DNA of 64,000 bases from Talinum fruticosum (taxonomy: Eukaryota; Streptophyta; Magnoliopsida; Caryophyllales; Talinaceae): NCBI GenBank assembly GCA_021018815.1, contig JAITYX010000017.1, forward strand, positions 3,844,001 to 3,908,000. Reading direction: 5' to 3'. A model generated the notes under the pieces. That model was not told where the DNA came from. It saw only the letters and a program-made list of their open reading frames with translations, and made no database searches. The position numbers and the translations under genes were made by a program. Shown piece by piece: positions 1 through 12,289 of this stretch. Every line of letters starts with the position of its first letter. The stretch's first letter is position 1.

Positions 1-414
1 ACAAGATGAGGGCATAGTCAATACATGTGTAAGTTTTCTTTTCTTCTGTCATATCCTTAGAAAGGAGTAATCTAATCACACCAACAAGAGAACGGGAGAA
101 TAAAGAAAAGCACAGAAAACTCAGGTATCACCTTATCCTGTTCCTACATTCAGGAACCTTAAAGCTTTTTTTAAGGTCCTTAAAGCTAGTACTTATCCAT
201 ATCAGATCCCAAACCTCAGCAAGATCCACTCTTTTAAGTCGTTTTAGAAACATCTGGCATGACTCCAAGGCTGATCTCAGAAGTTTGAGACTGATAACAA
301 TACCGACTACTGGTATAGACCTTTAAAATCAGACAGATTGCATGAAAGAAAACTCTAATGTAGAAACTTATGTAATACTCTCTAAACATTTAACTTAATT
401 TAAGCATATTATAC

Positions 415-715
415 CAGCTTCAATAACACTGGAGTTGATGTAATCTCCATCATTCTCATTAAATTTCTCAGCTCTGCTGCCGCTTCCATTGGAAGATGAA
501 CTAAAAGTGCAATGAACTCTGCCAAGTCTTCGGGTATGAAGAGGATGAGTAGTAACACCAGCAGTAGTCCTTCGACAACATACATCCTTATAACCCCAAA
601 ACCTACTTTTGAACATTGTGGACCTCGTCAAAGAGGAGTTGCCTGGCACGGGATACACATTGACTTGCTTGGCACGAACGGTGGGGCAAATAACAGGTCC
701 TTGCAGTGTCCCCAT
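415..715 (-). CDS. BBD1: Bifunctional nuclease (BBD family), first coding exon, partial gene
   Basis: The 100 complete codons read as the N-terminus of plant bifunctional nucleases in basal defence response (BBD1/BBD2), enzymes reported to have both RNase and DNase activity. The recognisable landmarks are the opening MGTLQGPVICPTVRAKQ, an FKSRFWGYK segment, a VHCTFSSSSNGSGS stretch and the NENDGDYINSSVIEA block just before the catalytic domain. I chose the internal Met at 715 because MGTLQGP matches the family start; the frame is open nine codons further upstream. The exon ends in phase 1 at a GTATAA donor (414-413). The nuclease domain itself, which should begin with a VEVKSG-like sequence in the next exon, lies left of the window, so completeness cannot be judged. 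Whether this is the BBD1 or BBD2 orthologue is not decided. Confidence 0.82.
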
Positions 716-1456
716 CTCTTTCACTCTGAACCTTGAGATCAAGAACAGAGATTGTCATTTTAATAAAATTAGATGTAAATAGTCAAATTTGCAACAGTTT
801 AGTCACCATAAAACATGAGTGATCCTACTCAATTTTAATCAACAAATTAATAACAAGTACCCCTTTCATACTCAATCTAAGGTAAGAAGCCAAAACATCT
901 TCAAAAATTTCACAACTACTCCAATAATCTAAGTTTCCCCAGAATTCAACAAGCTAAGAGGGTCTTCAATTTTTTCATCAATTTTAATGAAGTTTGGTAG
1001 GTTCATCTTCAAACTTTACTGAGACATTAAGTTCAAATTCCATCATTGCATGAATTTTTGCAAGTTTAAATCTTCAAACTTCCTATCCTAAAACAATTCT
1101 CCACAGTTTAATGAAACTACTCACAAGAACAATGAACATAAATCAACATGAATAGCAACAAGAGAAGCACACCAAGTGAGCAACAACCATTCAACTCAAA
1201 TTACCTCACTTTAAAGTCAGAATTTCAGCTAGTAAAAAGAAAATCTTCAAAAGTTTCCATTTTTGTTCTTTTAAGAAGTTCAAATTTCAGAAGATATATT
1301 CAGTTGCACATCAAAATCACCAGATACAGAGTACAAAATCTGAATAACTGCAAAGATTCCAGAATCAAACCTGATAGAGAAGCTTTAGGGACAACTGGGC
1401 ACCTTTCAAAAGGAAAAAGCAGCTCTAGATTGTACTTCAAAGCTCAAGATCAGTAC

Positions 1457-1690
1457 CTGCAAGTGCGAAAACAAAAACAAAATTTTGGGGCCGAAAAAAT
1501 AGGATTGGATAGAGGGTAAAATCAAAGTAAGAGAACCGGAAAATGGGAAAATTCGATTGGATGATGGGCAGAAGAAAGGCCTAATTTTGGGGCTGATGAT
1601 GATGGGGAGAGAGAACAATTGGATCAAAGGGAAGCTTGGAAATGGTGGGCAAGCGAAGGAGAGGGAGGAAGGAAATTGAGGGAGGGTCTA
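1457..1690 (-). other. Probable 5' UTR exon of the BBD-like gene
   Basis: On the minus strand this stretch is pyrimidine-rich (CTCCCTC and TTCTCTCTCC runs), as plant leaders often are. It ends at CTTGCAG followed by a GTACTG donor (1456-1451). A matching acceptor, CTCAAG, lies just upstream of the BBD start near 735. The 0.7-kb leader intron between them is AT-rich. This is inferred from splice-like signals only; the transcription start is approximate. Confidence 0.45.
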
Positions 1691-1691
1691 T

Positions 1692-1706
1692 GAGTATTTA
1701 AATTAT
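1692..1706 (-). promoter_or_regulatory. Possible TATA-like element of the BBD-like gene
   Basis: On the minus strand, AATTTAAATACTC sits just before the pyrimidine-rich leader. It is a degenerate TATA box at the right place and in a generally AT-rich context, so support is weak. Confidence 0.3.
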
Positions 1707-1709
1707 TGA

Positions 1710-2460
1710 TCTTGATCGAGCGATCCAAATAAAAATTGGATAAGAGATTCTTTCCCCCTTTTTATTTTTATTATTAAAATTTTTTTGTTGTTTTTCTTCA
1801 GAGGAGAGAGAAAGAGATAGAGATGTATGGAGATATTAACGGAAGAGGACACAAATGGAGTAATGAGCATGGAATTATCTCTCACTTGTTCAAGTGGCTT
1901 GTACTCCTACAATTACAATTGCATCCCCCTCTCCCCCAAAAATGGCATCCATCTCTCCATGCTTTTTGGAAAATTTTGGTGATTTTATAATTTGGGGAAT
2001 TAATAGGTTAGTCCGCTTTATTCTTTTAACTATATTTAAGTTTATGTGTTTTTTCCATGTTGATAACTAATTGTCATCTTTAAAATAATAGATAAGAATA
2101 CAATTTATTTATTGTTTACTTTTTTAATTTATTTAATATTTCGTTTAATTATCCTCTATAGAACAATATAAATAGAAACTTCTAACATATAACTTTGTCA
2201 ACCATTGTTGGTAATATGAATAGTAAGCATTTAACATGTAATTATCTCAAGAGAATATGAAAAGAATTTTTAGTCATTTTTTTCCTCAACCAAAGAAAAT
2301 TTTTAGTCAATGTTCATAAGTAGAGTATGTATAATGAGATTGAATTAATGATTCAAACCTTAATTTACAATTTACATATACAATTTACTACCTTATAATT
2401 AGTTTTTTGAATTCAAAATAAATGGCAACCGATTGTTGTGTTTTTAACTTGAAAAATCGT
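1710..2460. other. Intergenic, BBD promoter side
   Basis: AT-rich spacer upstream of the BBD-like gene. Short open frames occur but show no protein-like composition. No RNA gene or well-bounded repeat was seen. Confidence 0.5.
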
Positions 2461-2465
2461 CGAAA

Positions 2466-2660
2466 CAGTGAGTAGCCTGGTGGTCACTCACTCTATTTTT
2501 ACCCTTCCCCGAGGTTCGATTCTATGAGGAATTGAGAAAAATTATGGGGAAAATAGTTAGGGCTTTGACACCCCTCCTCCCATCCCCAATCTAATCAGTT
2601 CTCTAATTTTCTCTGAAAGAAAGGATTTAGAATGAATCTACCTATCAATTCAAAAAAATT
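2466..2660 (+). mobile_element. tRNA-derived SINE, copy 1
   Basis: A polymerase III style head is visible: a box A-like TAGCCTGGTGG at 2473 and a box B-like GAGGTTCGATTCT at 2511, 39 bases apart. The body includes TAGGGCTTTGACACCCCTCC and the element ends in a CAATTCAAAAAAA tail (2646-2658). A second copy with the same body and tail, in the opposite orientation, lies at 62086-62258, which shows this is a repeat family. No target duplication is evident. Confidence 0.68.
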
Positions 2661-4213
2661 AATAAATTCTGGTGAGTACCTTGAAAGGATAAAAAGGCAA
2701 AGAAAACATGCCATCAAAAGTATATATAGTAGTTGTAACATTGAAGAAACCCAAAAAGGCCTAAAAGCCCCTAAAAAATAAAAAAATTATGGCTTTAGCC
2801 TTTTGTTTTTCCTAGGGACTAGGGTTGGAAACTTTGAATCTTAGACCAAAGCATTGAACTCTTTTGCTTTCAGACCCAGATAAAAAATAATAATAATTTA
2901 TTTTGCAAAACAATTATTTTTTATAACAAAAATAAAGAAATAAATAAAAGGGGAGATGGCAATGGAGTAAATAAGGGGAGATTTGAAGGGTATACATGTA
3001 CTTTGAGAGGGGAGAGGGAAGGAGCAATTTGGTAGAATCTGAAACAGAGAGGGTGTTGGTCAGCAACTCAGCTTTGCTACAGAAAAAGCCAACTTCTGGA
3101 CAATGGCCTCTTTGGATTTGCCTCATGATCATGATCTAAAGACTCCACAGATTGCCACGTATGAAAACATTACAAAATATTGACGGCCTGGATTAATTTC
3201 TATGCTCCCTCTAAATATCAGCATCTAGATTTTTATTTTTAGCTGCTCAACACTGGGAAAATATCAAGCCCCCTATGGGGGGACGTTATTAAAGTTTTAA
3301 ATTTAAAATTTCTAACATTGACTTTTACACCTTCTTATGTATTAATAAGGAAATAGTCAAGATTAGTTATATCTATCTAATTCTTTATAGTTGGTTTTAC
3401 AGTTGAAAATAAAAATAGTCTCCTTTTATAAACCATTCTTTTCATATAAATTTGATGTGATATTCTGAGTAAACTTTAGAATAATTCATAAGACTACTTA
3501 AAACGTTAAATATGCCCCTTTCTTTTTAAACATTTCAATTTTGAGAACGTACATTACAATTAATCATGCTTGCTTGACCAAATAACATGTAAGTGATAAT
3601 AAAGCACGTTGTAAAGGTTTGTGGTGACTTGTAGGGTCGATCTTTGACTCTTAAGATCGTTTTGGTAATTATTTGTGACTCGAGAGCAACCAGGACATTA
3701 CACGTAATCTTCTTATGCAAAAGTTATGATGCATGAACCTATGATCCTTACTAATGGAGAACTTGTGGTTCATATGAATAATACTTGTAATTTAGTTGTA
3801 ATTATTTTTTTTTATTTAAGAGTTGAACTCTCCTATTTAATGGGGTACAATACTATGCAAATATACCATGTAATATATATAATTAATTTGATTGGTTTTC
3901 TTCTATTAATTATATTATATTATATTACGTCATATCAACTATAACAACGTTGCTTTTTTATCACACATAGGTTCAGATTTTAAGTTAGTTAACCAGAAAA
4001 GATAAGCCATTATGTAAGCTTTTGAAGCAAACACATCTGGCAGTTTTAGATTGAGAGATTAACACTTAATTAATTTTGATTAGGACACGAAAACTTTGTT
4101 CATAATTTTAAGCATAAATTATTAGGCATCGGCATTCGGCGGTGGAGGAGACCCGTAGAGTCTTCTACTTCCATTAAATTTCAAATTACCTTTTTTTTCT
4201 TTTTATATTTTAA
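2661..4213. other. Intergenic spacer
   Basis: AT-rich sequence between the SINE and the Helitron-like element. The open frames at 2914-3132, 3535-3720 and 3726-3944 are short, lack domain-like composition and have no splice or promoter context. No gene is supported. Confidence 0.5.
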
Positions 4214-4258
4214 CTAGCTAATACCCGCATATGCCGCTATATTAATTTCCTAAAAATG

Positions 4259-4815
4259 TATGGTAATTTAGAAGTATCAATAGATAAATTATTCATCTAT
4301 TCAACACAATTTAAAAGTATGATCAATAAATATAAGAGTTGATATTGATGTAAACAATATATATAATCATTTGTAAAAACAACTTAAGTCCTTCTCGCAT
4401 AAAAAAAAAAAGTCCTTCTCTCTCTCCTCGTGCATTGCGACGGATTAAATTTTGAACAAAATAATACATTGAAATAATTTTTAAGTATTCACTATTAGAT
4501 CCCAATTCACAAAGAACAAAATGATGCATTGAAACTATATCGTAATTTAGAAGTATCATTAAATAAATTATTCATTTATTCAACACAATTTAAAAACATG
4601 ATCAATAAATATAAGAGTTGATATCTTAAACTAAACCAACAAACTACATTAACAACATAATGTTAATATCTTCCCTCTATAAAGAAAAACAAATTGTTCA
4701 ACATCTCAAATAAAAAGTAAATTTTACAAAAAAAAGTCCTTCTCACATAATGTTAATGAATATTCACTATTAGAACCCAATTCCCAAAGATTTATTGTAA
4801 TAGTCTTTGTCTATA
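4259..4815. repeat. Diverged tandem duplication, about 278 bp x 2
   Basis: Sequence beginning at 4259 (GTAATTTAGAAGTATCA, later CAACACAATTTAAAA and ATAAGAGTTGATAT) recurs from 4537 with the same order of sub-blocks. These include an AGTCCTTCTC block and a TATTCACTATTAGA(A/T)CCCAATTC block. Substitutions and indels are common, so the duplication is old. It lies inside the Helitron-like element. Confidence 0.65.
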
Positions 4816-7411
4816 ATACCTATTACATCAAGAATAATGATTTCATCCTCAATCAAAATACATCATAGCTAAAATAATGGAAACTCTCTTTTAGGTGGTA
4901 ACAGAGAAAAATTCACACCTAGACTCAATAACCTAAAATAACATACATTTCTTTAAAAAAAAAAATCACTCACCAACACTACAACCATATATTTGTTACC
5001 CAAAAGAACAAATCCTTGATAATCAATACTCTCGGTTCAATTTTTTAGCAAAGCAAATGAAGATCGAAACACCCAAAACTCTCATTTGCCAAAACTAATA
5101 ATAATACACGTTAATATGGTCCAAAAGAAAAACATGGGAAAGAAAAGTCGCTAATTTTAATCATAAAAGTTCTTCAAGACCAGACAAAGATCAAACATCA
5201 AGAGTGTACATCCGAATTCCATCCAAAGGGTAGCCTCGCATTCCAAAAAATAAACTCAAATCAACAACTTTAATAACTCCTTAAAACTCCCTAGTGAAAT
5301 ATTTTAGAAAAATCACATATCAAAAACCCTACTTCCATTGAGTTAGCCAACTATTACCCAACTCTCCTTTTAGGTAAGCAACCAAAATATACATTAAACA
5401 AAATAATTCAACTACATCTACGAATTGAAGGAAAGAATAAGAATACCAAATCCAAACCGAAAGAAGGCTTGCTAGTCATCTAAAGAAGATTTGCTTATTT
5501 TGACTAATTTCTTTTCGTTTTCGAACATTGATTATCCGGGTTGTTTATGTTGTCTTTTTGTACTTGTCAATGTACGGACCAACTATTAGAGGAGAGGATG
5601 GTGTAACCAAGTCGAAAAAGCCAAGCTCCCAATTGGCCTCTATCCATAGGCCAAACTTACTCCTACCTAGTCCCATCATTTACTTAGAAAATCGCGTTCA
5701 CAGTCTACAAACATATAGAAAGAGATCAAGGGGCAAAGCAAATGAATAGACCAATCGACCAAACCCCATCCCAAAAAATGATGTAATAAATTATAGCTTA
5801 CTCTATTTGACAATAAAATTGATGTGTAAACTGCATACGAAACACTAAACCAAACCAAGTCGACATCCAAACATAAAATTTCGGAGAAAGGGGAGAAAGC
5901 GAAGTGTGACAACCATTTAGGACTTGTATTTCACATCCTTTGAATTTCAAAGAGCATTAACAAAAAAATAAAACCAATATTAATATAGGCATAAGTTCTT
6001 CATTGCTCGGAAAGGGCACATAATCACAGAGCCGGTGAATAGCCCCCTTTTGAGATTTTTTTCCCTCTGTTCCTAACTTCACCAGTACATACTTACACGA
6101 AACTTCCATTGTTCGTATTCCAATTATGGGCAATCTACATACTATGATCTAGATCCGGAGGTTTAAATTAAATTAATTTTAATAACAATATAATCAACCC
6201 GTATTGCCATACCATGATAAAGTTGATGCTAGTAAGAATGCCCAAACACCGACCCATTAAATGCACTTTGGATAAATCGAAAAGGATGGCTTTGGGTTCT
6301 CCTGTGATGGTTTTTAGTACGCAACAGTGTATCCATAAACTAAAATGCAAGTTAGTTCAGTATCCCACACACACATTTCCACCACCCCAACTTCAGAAAT
6401 TCAGAACTCTTACAGTGACCCAATCCTTTCTCGAGCAACCTAAACAAATGACAGGAAGCAAGTTTCCTGGCAAAAGCTCTCGAAAATGCATTACTCAATG
6501 TTCAAGTTCTCAATCTTTCAAGTTCGAGATCAAACTCCCACTTCAATCACGTTAAGAGATCATGGAAGTAACATTCACCTAATTCCTATGCACATATTTT
6601 GAGCATCAAAATAAATTTTCACATATACACCCATAGTTCGGCCTTCCGGGTAACACCATGAAAAACTTGAGCATATTATCCTAGTATTTGCCCGGATCAT
6701 CGTGTAGCATAAGTTCCTCCAACCAAAAATCCCCTCTTCCACAGTAGATACTTGGCTTCAACAATTCCAATAGCCAAAACAAACTCCCCAAGCCTTGCCT
6801 AGTCGAAATTTCATCACATCTTTAGCTTTGGAAATGGGGTTGCTTAATCAAATTTGCTTCCTAATCCACTTGGAAAATTGAGAAATTCATAGCAAAAATA
6901 TGATATAAATCTAAAAATGTGCAAGGTATGTCAATCATAAATTTCCATAATTTAATACTTGAAAACATGGAATACCTCATATTAATGAAACAACCAAATA
7001 ACAAACATGCTCTACTTATCATCGAAAGCCGATGACTTTTATCACTCATCAACATCGGACCCCAAAATCAGCAAATTTATTATCAAATACCCATAGCTAA
7101 AATAAATTCATTCCTACCCTTCTTTAAGCCCAACTAAAAAAGAAAGAAAAACTCGTAAGATTAATCAAAATAGGCTCACCTTTAGTAGAGTATGTTGATT
7201 TTGTGTTTTTTTCTCAATTATTCACAACCATCCATTTCTTGTCCGGCAAAAACCTAGAAATTAGAAAGATCAGCCTAGAAAAGAGAGGAAAGGGGTGGGG
7301 GAATTTTACCAATTTCAAGCTTCTCCACGCCAATCGGCCACCGATCACATGTGAGAGAAAAAGAGAGGGGCGGAGACACCCACACCTGCCGCCCGCCGGC
7401 CGAGGAAAGCG

Positions 7412-7582
7412 ATCGATGCACCCACACGAAGAGAGACCAGCGAATGAGAGAGTGAGAGGATGCGACAGCCATGCCAACCTCGTGAGGTCCGGGTGGTCAT
7501 TGCTCAAACTAACCTTCCATCGGATTATCGATGCACCCACACGAAGAGAGACCAGCAAATGGAGAGTGAGAGGATGCGACAG
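7412..7582. repeat. Direct repeat, 57 bp x 2 spaced 115 bp
   Basis: ATCGATGCACCCACACGAAG and the following GAGAGACCAGC, GAGTGAGAGGATGCGACAG blocks occur at 7412-7468 and again at 7527-7582 with few differences. The surrounding 7300-7620 block is much richer in G+C than its neighbours. The open frames on both strands here are by-products of this composition. Confidence 0.75.
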
Positions 7583-8588
7583 GTGATAGCCACGCCGACC
7601 AGCCACAGGCCCGATAAGTCGGCCTTGGAAGAGAGACCAAGTGAGTGTGAGAAAGAGTGAATGAGAGAGAGAGTACAAATAGGAAAGATAGAAGAAGACG
7701 TGGGGGAGAGGAGTAGTTATAGAGAAAGTTGAAGAGATTGGAAATACGAGAGAAGGGGAGCAGTTACACAAAAATAGAGTTGAGGGATAGAGAGAGAGAG
7801 ACACGGGCAAGAGGAGAGAGAGGGGGAGGCTAACAAAAACAAATTAACAAATGAAATTAATGAGATAATTTAATCAAAGGTTGAAAATTAGTTTTATCCC
7901 TACAATTAAGGGGAGAGAGGTCAACCTAACTTTTCTTTTATATATTAATAGATTATCCACTTAGTTGTAACCAAGTAATTATGATCCATAATAATAATAA
8001 AAAAGTTCTTCGATCACAAATTTTTTTAAACAAATATGCAACCTTAAGAAAATAACTAATAAATCACTTGAAACGAACTTATATTGATATCCGATTAACT
8101 TATATTAAAATCGGAAGATAAAGATATTCAATATATTTAAATTACTATTGCAAATGATTTTATGGAGTATTTAATTTTTATTTTTAGTCTTTTATCCTCT
8201 ACATTAATTGAAGTTAAAGGATTTTTGTTTAATTAAGAAGTTCATAAAAGTCATATTTCTCCTAATGGCAAGTATTCTTCATTTACAAAGCAAACCAAAA
8301 CCTTTAATATAATTTTTTGTTATATATAAAAAAATATAAGGATTAATATAAGTGTAATTGAAATATTTTTATTAATTATACTAATTTTACATCGATAATT
8401 GTTAAATTATCTAAATCAACCAATATTATGGTACGAGCCTAAAAAAATCAGTGTTATAGTACGATTATTTGATTCAAATTTAAGAGAAGCGGAAGAATAA
8501 CGTGCAAGAGAAGCAACATTATAGGGATGAATGATTATAGATTCTAGATTGTCATGCAAAATTGTGTTGTATTTTATCTATAAAAATC

Positions 8589-8648
8589 TTTGCACCAAAC
8601 TTGATTAATTAACCTAACTTTGCACCAAATTTGATTAATTAAACTAAC
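8589..8648. repeat. Tandem repeat, 30 bp x 2
   Basis: TTTGCACCAAACTTGATTAA with AACCTAAC is followed immediately by a near-identical unit (TTTGCACCAAATTTGATTAA with AAACTAAC). Confidence 0.75.
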
Positions 8649-8904
8649 TTAGTTGGAGTATGGGACAAGATAGTTGAGATTAGGAAGGCCCAATATAATA
8701 ATTATTAACATAATTAACAAAATTGTGTAAGTTTAACGTCACCAGTGTAAAGTGTATTATGACAAATTATTATATGTCATGGTTTCAAAATAATAATGTG
8801 CCACTTAAACCCTACACTCCTCCTCTCTACCCTTTCTCCCTAAAAAAAAAAAAAAAAAACAGAGCACCCATTGACTTTTTATCAATGGTATATCTCAATC
8901 TCTC

Positions 8905-8909
<5 letters not shown>

Positions 8910-8980
<71 letters not shown>
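8910..8980. repeat. (TA)n microsatellite, about 70 bp
   Basis: Uninterrupted TA dinucleotides from about 8910 to 8980. The open frame through it encodes only Tyr-Ile repeats and is not a gene. Confidence 0.97.
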
Positions 8981-8984
<4 letters not shown>

Positions 8985-10230
8985 ATCTAATATTTTCTCT
9001 AAAAATAATTATTATGTCTCTATTTGTGATAATATCTCCATACCCTATTTAAATGAGTAGTATTGTCTATCGTTTTTGGAGTGATTCTATCGGTTTGTTT
9101 TCATAGTATTATGGTTGTATGTGGTTAAATTGTTGATTAATTGTTAGATCGGTTTGTAACGAGTATCAATTCTTCAACTTCGGACTACTCGCAATAAATA
9201 AATCTATTCGACATAGAGACTGTACAAGATTTGTAAATCTTCTCATTAGAGACTCGTATGATGAAACAACGATTGACTAGAATAGGAGATTTTAGAAGAG
9301 TTTCAATTAGTTTTTTCAATCGAAAGATTTAATTTTTTATTTTAGTTATGATTTTGTTTGAGTTTAATTTTTAGTGTGAGTGTCGTATGACTTGCAATTA
9401 CTAAATTTGATCAATTATTTTTTAAAAATAACAATAGCGTAAAATTAGGCCCCAACCAATTTTAGTACCTGGGATTTTAGTAAGGCCCATGGACCATGCC
9501 ATGGCCCATCAGAAATCGTTGATCTACAGCCCAATCGGGTTCTTGTTTACCTACAAAATCAACAAGAAAACCTTCTATAACATTAATTCCGTCGCAACTA
9601 AACTATGTATGTTTTTCAATTAAATTTAGCTGATGACGTGTTTTGGAAATACGTTACTTCAACTCCTATCGTTATGAAAAATACTAATTATAATTTTGTA
9701 GGATTATCAGACGCTACAAAAACGAAACTTATATTAAAAGTAGTAGTAGTCTGTTGTTTTATAGAGAATTTCGTTGAATTAAAGTTTTAATAGATGTGTA
9801 TAACATTGATGTTTATTTTAAAATAAAATAGATAATGGTGACTACTAGTGAAGGAAAACAATCTTTCCATTAAAAAAACAATTTGCAAAAACAAAATTAT
9901 TGAAAGTAATGTGCCTTTTCTGATTTTTCTATATAATATATCGAAAATGTGCCAGAAATTATAAAGGGATAAATTTTAGGTTCTCCTTTACACAATATAT
10001 CTCCTTATTTGTATTTTGAAACAAGTACAGTATGTATTGACAATCTCCATTCCCAATATAAAAAGAGAGTTGACAATCTCTTTGTTAGTAATTTTTTAAT
10101 GTATATTCTATTTCATGAATGAATTAAAAATAAAAATCATTATATGAATTCATAAGGATATTAATGTCAATTCTTGTTTGACATGGTTTTATAATTTTCC
10201 TTTTCAATCAAAAGTTTTTGAATTATTTAT

Positions 10231-10244
10231 ACCAACTTAATCTT
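10231..10244. repeat. L1 target-site duplication, left copy
   Basis: ACCAACTTAATCTT, matching 13 of 14 bases with the copy at 11766-11779 on the other side of the L1 fragment. Confidence 0.75.
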
Positions 10245-11765
10245 TTTTGAATAAAAAAGGGAGATTTTATTAATCAATTAGAAAATGAAGAGCCTTCTCT
10301 GCAATTACGTCTATAACTGCACCCGAAAAATCATCCAAATAACTTCGGGAATCCGAAACATAGGATTGGAGATCAGCTATTAAACGAGCTAACACTATTT
10401 CCTCCTATTTTGACAAAAGAAAAAGTAACAAAATTAAATCTAGCAACAAGCATATAAATATCGTCCAGGATAAGACCGAGCTCCGCGTCAACCAGAACAT
10501 TCTTCCCCAGTTTAGAGATAACCGAGAGAGTCTCCCTCAATCACTACATTGTTAAACCCCAGCTTTGTAGCCTCCTCCATAGCATAGCGGCATGCTCTTG
10601 CTTCCTCTATTTCTGGCCCCATAAAACTTGTTCCCTGTCGAGTTCCAGCCCAGATCAGATTTCCTCCATCGTCTCTCGCTGCAGCACCCCATCCGAAGCC
10701 CCACTCTCCCAGTTTAGCCGCGTCGAAGTTAATCTTAATTGTACTCGTAGCCGGTGGCCTCCATCTTAGTGGGTGGTCGTTCCCCTTAACCTCAAGGCGA
10801 AGATTAGAGTTTCTGTCATCAAGCATTTGAGACACCCTCGTACACGCTGAATCCACCCGAGCTGAACCATCACCGAACAACAATCTGTTCCGACAGTTCC
10901 ATACTACCCATGCCACCGCCACAAAACCTTCCCAATCACCCGCCTGCAGACCCCTCCTTGCTTTGGCCAATAAGTCTCAACAGTCCACAAACTCCTCCTC
11001 CTCCACAATCCTTGCGAATTTTGACTGGCTCCATACAGCCCGAACCAATGGACAGTCAACGAGAGAATGGATATCAGTACCTTCCATCACTCCACAAATA
11101 GAACACGCCATAGAGAAATTAGGAATTCGTGAAGCACGTCTATAGGGCAATGGGAGCGCACCTGCACAGCCCCCGCCATGCGAACATTTTAATCCTGGGT
11201 GGGACATTCATACTCCAAATAGCATTCCATCCTTCTCTGAGGTGAGGTTCACTGCTACAAGGGACAGCACCGCTTCTGCAAATTCTGATGAAGTTGTATG
11301 CAGATTTCACCGATAAGACTCCACTAGAATCGTAGTGCCAAATTAATTTGTCCTGTGGCCAATTTAAACTCAATGGAATTTTCAAAATGGCATCAACATC
11401 GATAGGTAGAAAAACATTCCGGAGCATATCAACATTCCACTCCCCTTCTCTCTGTTAATGAATTCTCCCACTCGAAGTAAGGAAAAACTCGGATTAAACG
11501 GGGTAATGACCTTGAAGGAGGATGGTCGAGGCACCCATTTATCTTCCCACACATTCAGAGAGAAACCGTCTCCCACTCGCCATCTTGTGCCTTGTTGAAG
11601 CACCCAGCGAACTCCCCAAAGGGTCCGCCAAGTGTAGCTAGGTCTATGCCCTAGTTCAGCTTCCAACAAGGTGCAGTTCGTGAAGTAAGGAGCCTTCAGA
11701 ATTTGCCATACAAGCGACCCCTCACTGTGAGCCAGCCTCCACAATTGTCGAGCTTGAAGGGCCAC
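10245..11765 (-). mobile_element. 5'-truncated L1-type LINE (zinc-knuckle and RNase H part)
   Basis: The minus strand encodes the C-terminal part of an L1 ORF2 in broken frames. From 11765: a W-rich segment (LVWQILKAPYF, GDGFSLNVWEDKW), then the reverse-transcriptase zinc-binding region (NVPPRIKMFAWRG, CSICGVMEGTDIHSLVDCP), then an RNase H domain (KINFDAAKLGE with its Asp, EIEEARACRYA with its Glu, VIEGDS with its Asp). The last coding part (RSYLDDFSGAVIDVIAEKAL) runs to about 10265 and is followed by an A-rich tail. Endonuclease and most of the RT domain are missing through 5' truncation. The flanking 14-mers ACCAACTTAATCTT (10231-10244) and ACCAACTCAATCTT (11766-11779) form the target duplication. 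Confidence 0.88.
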
Positions 11766-11779
11766 ACCAACTCAATCTT
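11766..11779. repeat. L1 target-site duplication, right copy
   Basis: ACCAACTCAATCTT directly abuts the truncated 5' end of the minus-strand L1 fragment and pairs with 10231-10244. Confidence 0.75.
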
Positions 11780-12285
11780 GTAGTGGACTAATTATGAAAA
11801 AAACCGCATTCATTTTATCATATTATATAGCAATTTCAAGTTATCCTTCTAAAGAAAATAACTATTTTATGTTCAAGAATATTATTTATGATAAAACTCT
11901 TCGCTATATAAACAAGGTATAATTAATTAAAAACCAAATATCTAATAATAACTTTTAAAAATTTTACCGATCAAGATAATTAAAATTCACAAAATGAAAT
12001 TCTTATTAAACTCTCTTAATTTTTGTTAAGTTTTAATAACTAACTCACAATAAGTGACAATAAATAAATTTCAACATAAATTTAGCAATAACTACTATTT
12101 ATATGATTTTTGCTTTACCAACTAACAAATCACTTTTTTTGTTATTATATATAACTATTTTTTTATTTGTAAATAACTATTTAACAACAATTTTTAATTA
12201 CTTTTTAGTTAAATAATTACGAGTTTATATAGGTGTTTTTACCTACACATCCAATTTACGTGAAAAAGCTAAGAAATTTACTTAC
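11780..12285. other. Intergenic spacer
   Basis: Strongly AT-rich spacer between the L1 fragment and the probable leader exon of the BORCS8-like gene. No gene-like signal. Confidence 0.5.
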
Positions 12286-12289
12286 TCCT

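Larger units (their letters stand above)
4214..7952 (-). mobile_element. Helitron-like element, non-autonomous
   Basis: Read on the minus strand the element starts TCTATTAATATATAAAAG (from 7952), a 5' end typical of plant Helitrons. It ends with an imperfect hairpin around GCGGCATATGCGGG followed by TATTAGCTAG (CTAG at 4217-4214). The bases outside are A before the TC and T after the CTAG, the expected A|T insertion site without target duplication. The 3.7-kb interior shows no Rep/helicase protein, so it would be mobilised in trans. It holds a 278-bp diverged tandem duplication near its 3' end and a GC-rich block with a 115-bp-spaced repeat near its 5' end. Helitrons have no terminal inverted repeats, so the call rests on the two ends and the target site. 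Confidence 0.62.
7953..10230. other. Intergenic spacer
   Basis: AT-rich spacer holding the 30-bp tandem repeat and the TA microsatellite listed separately. I see no coding sequence; the 9605-9790 frame is short and not protein-like. Confidence 0.5.

Noticed and set aside
1148..1627. Plus and minus frames at 1148-1519 and 1406-1627
   Set aside because: They overlap the probable leader exon and leader intron of the BBD-like gene and show no protein character.
7214..7810. 198-codon minus-strand frame and overlapping plus-strand frames in the GC-rich block
   Set aside because: Composition is Ser/Leu/Pro low-complexity, frames are open on both strands at once, and the block is built of a repeated unit inside the Helitron-like element.
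8723..9052. 109-codon frame
   Set aside because: Most of it is the translation of a TA microsatellite.
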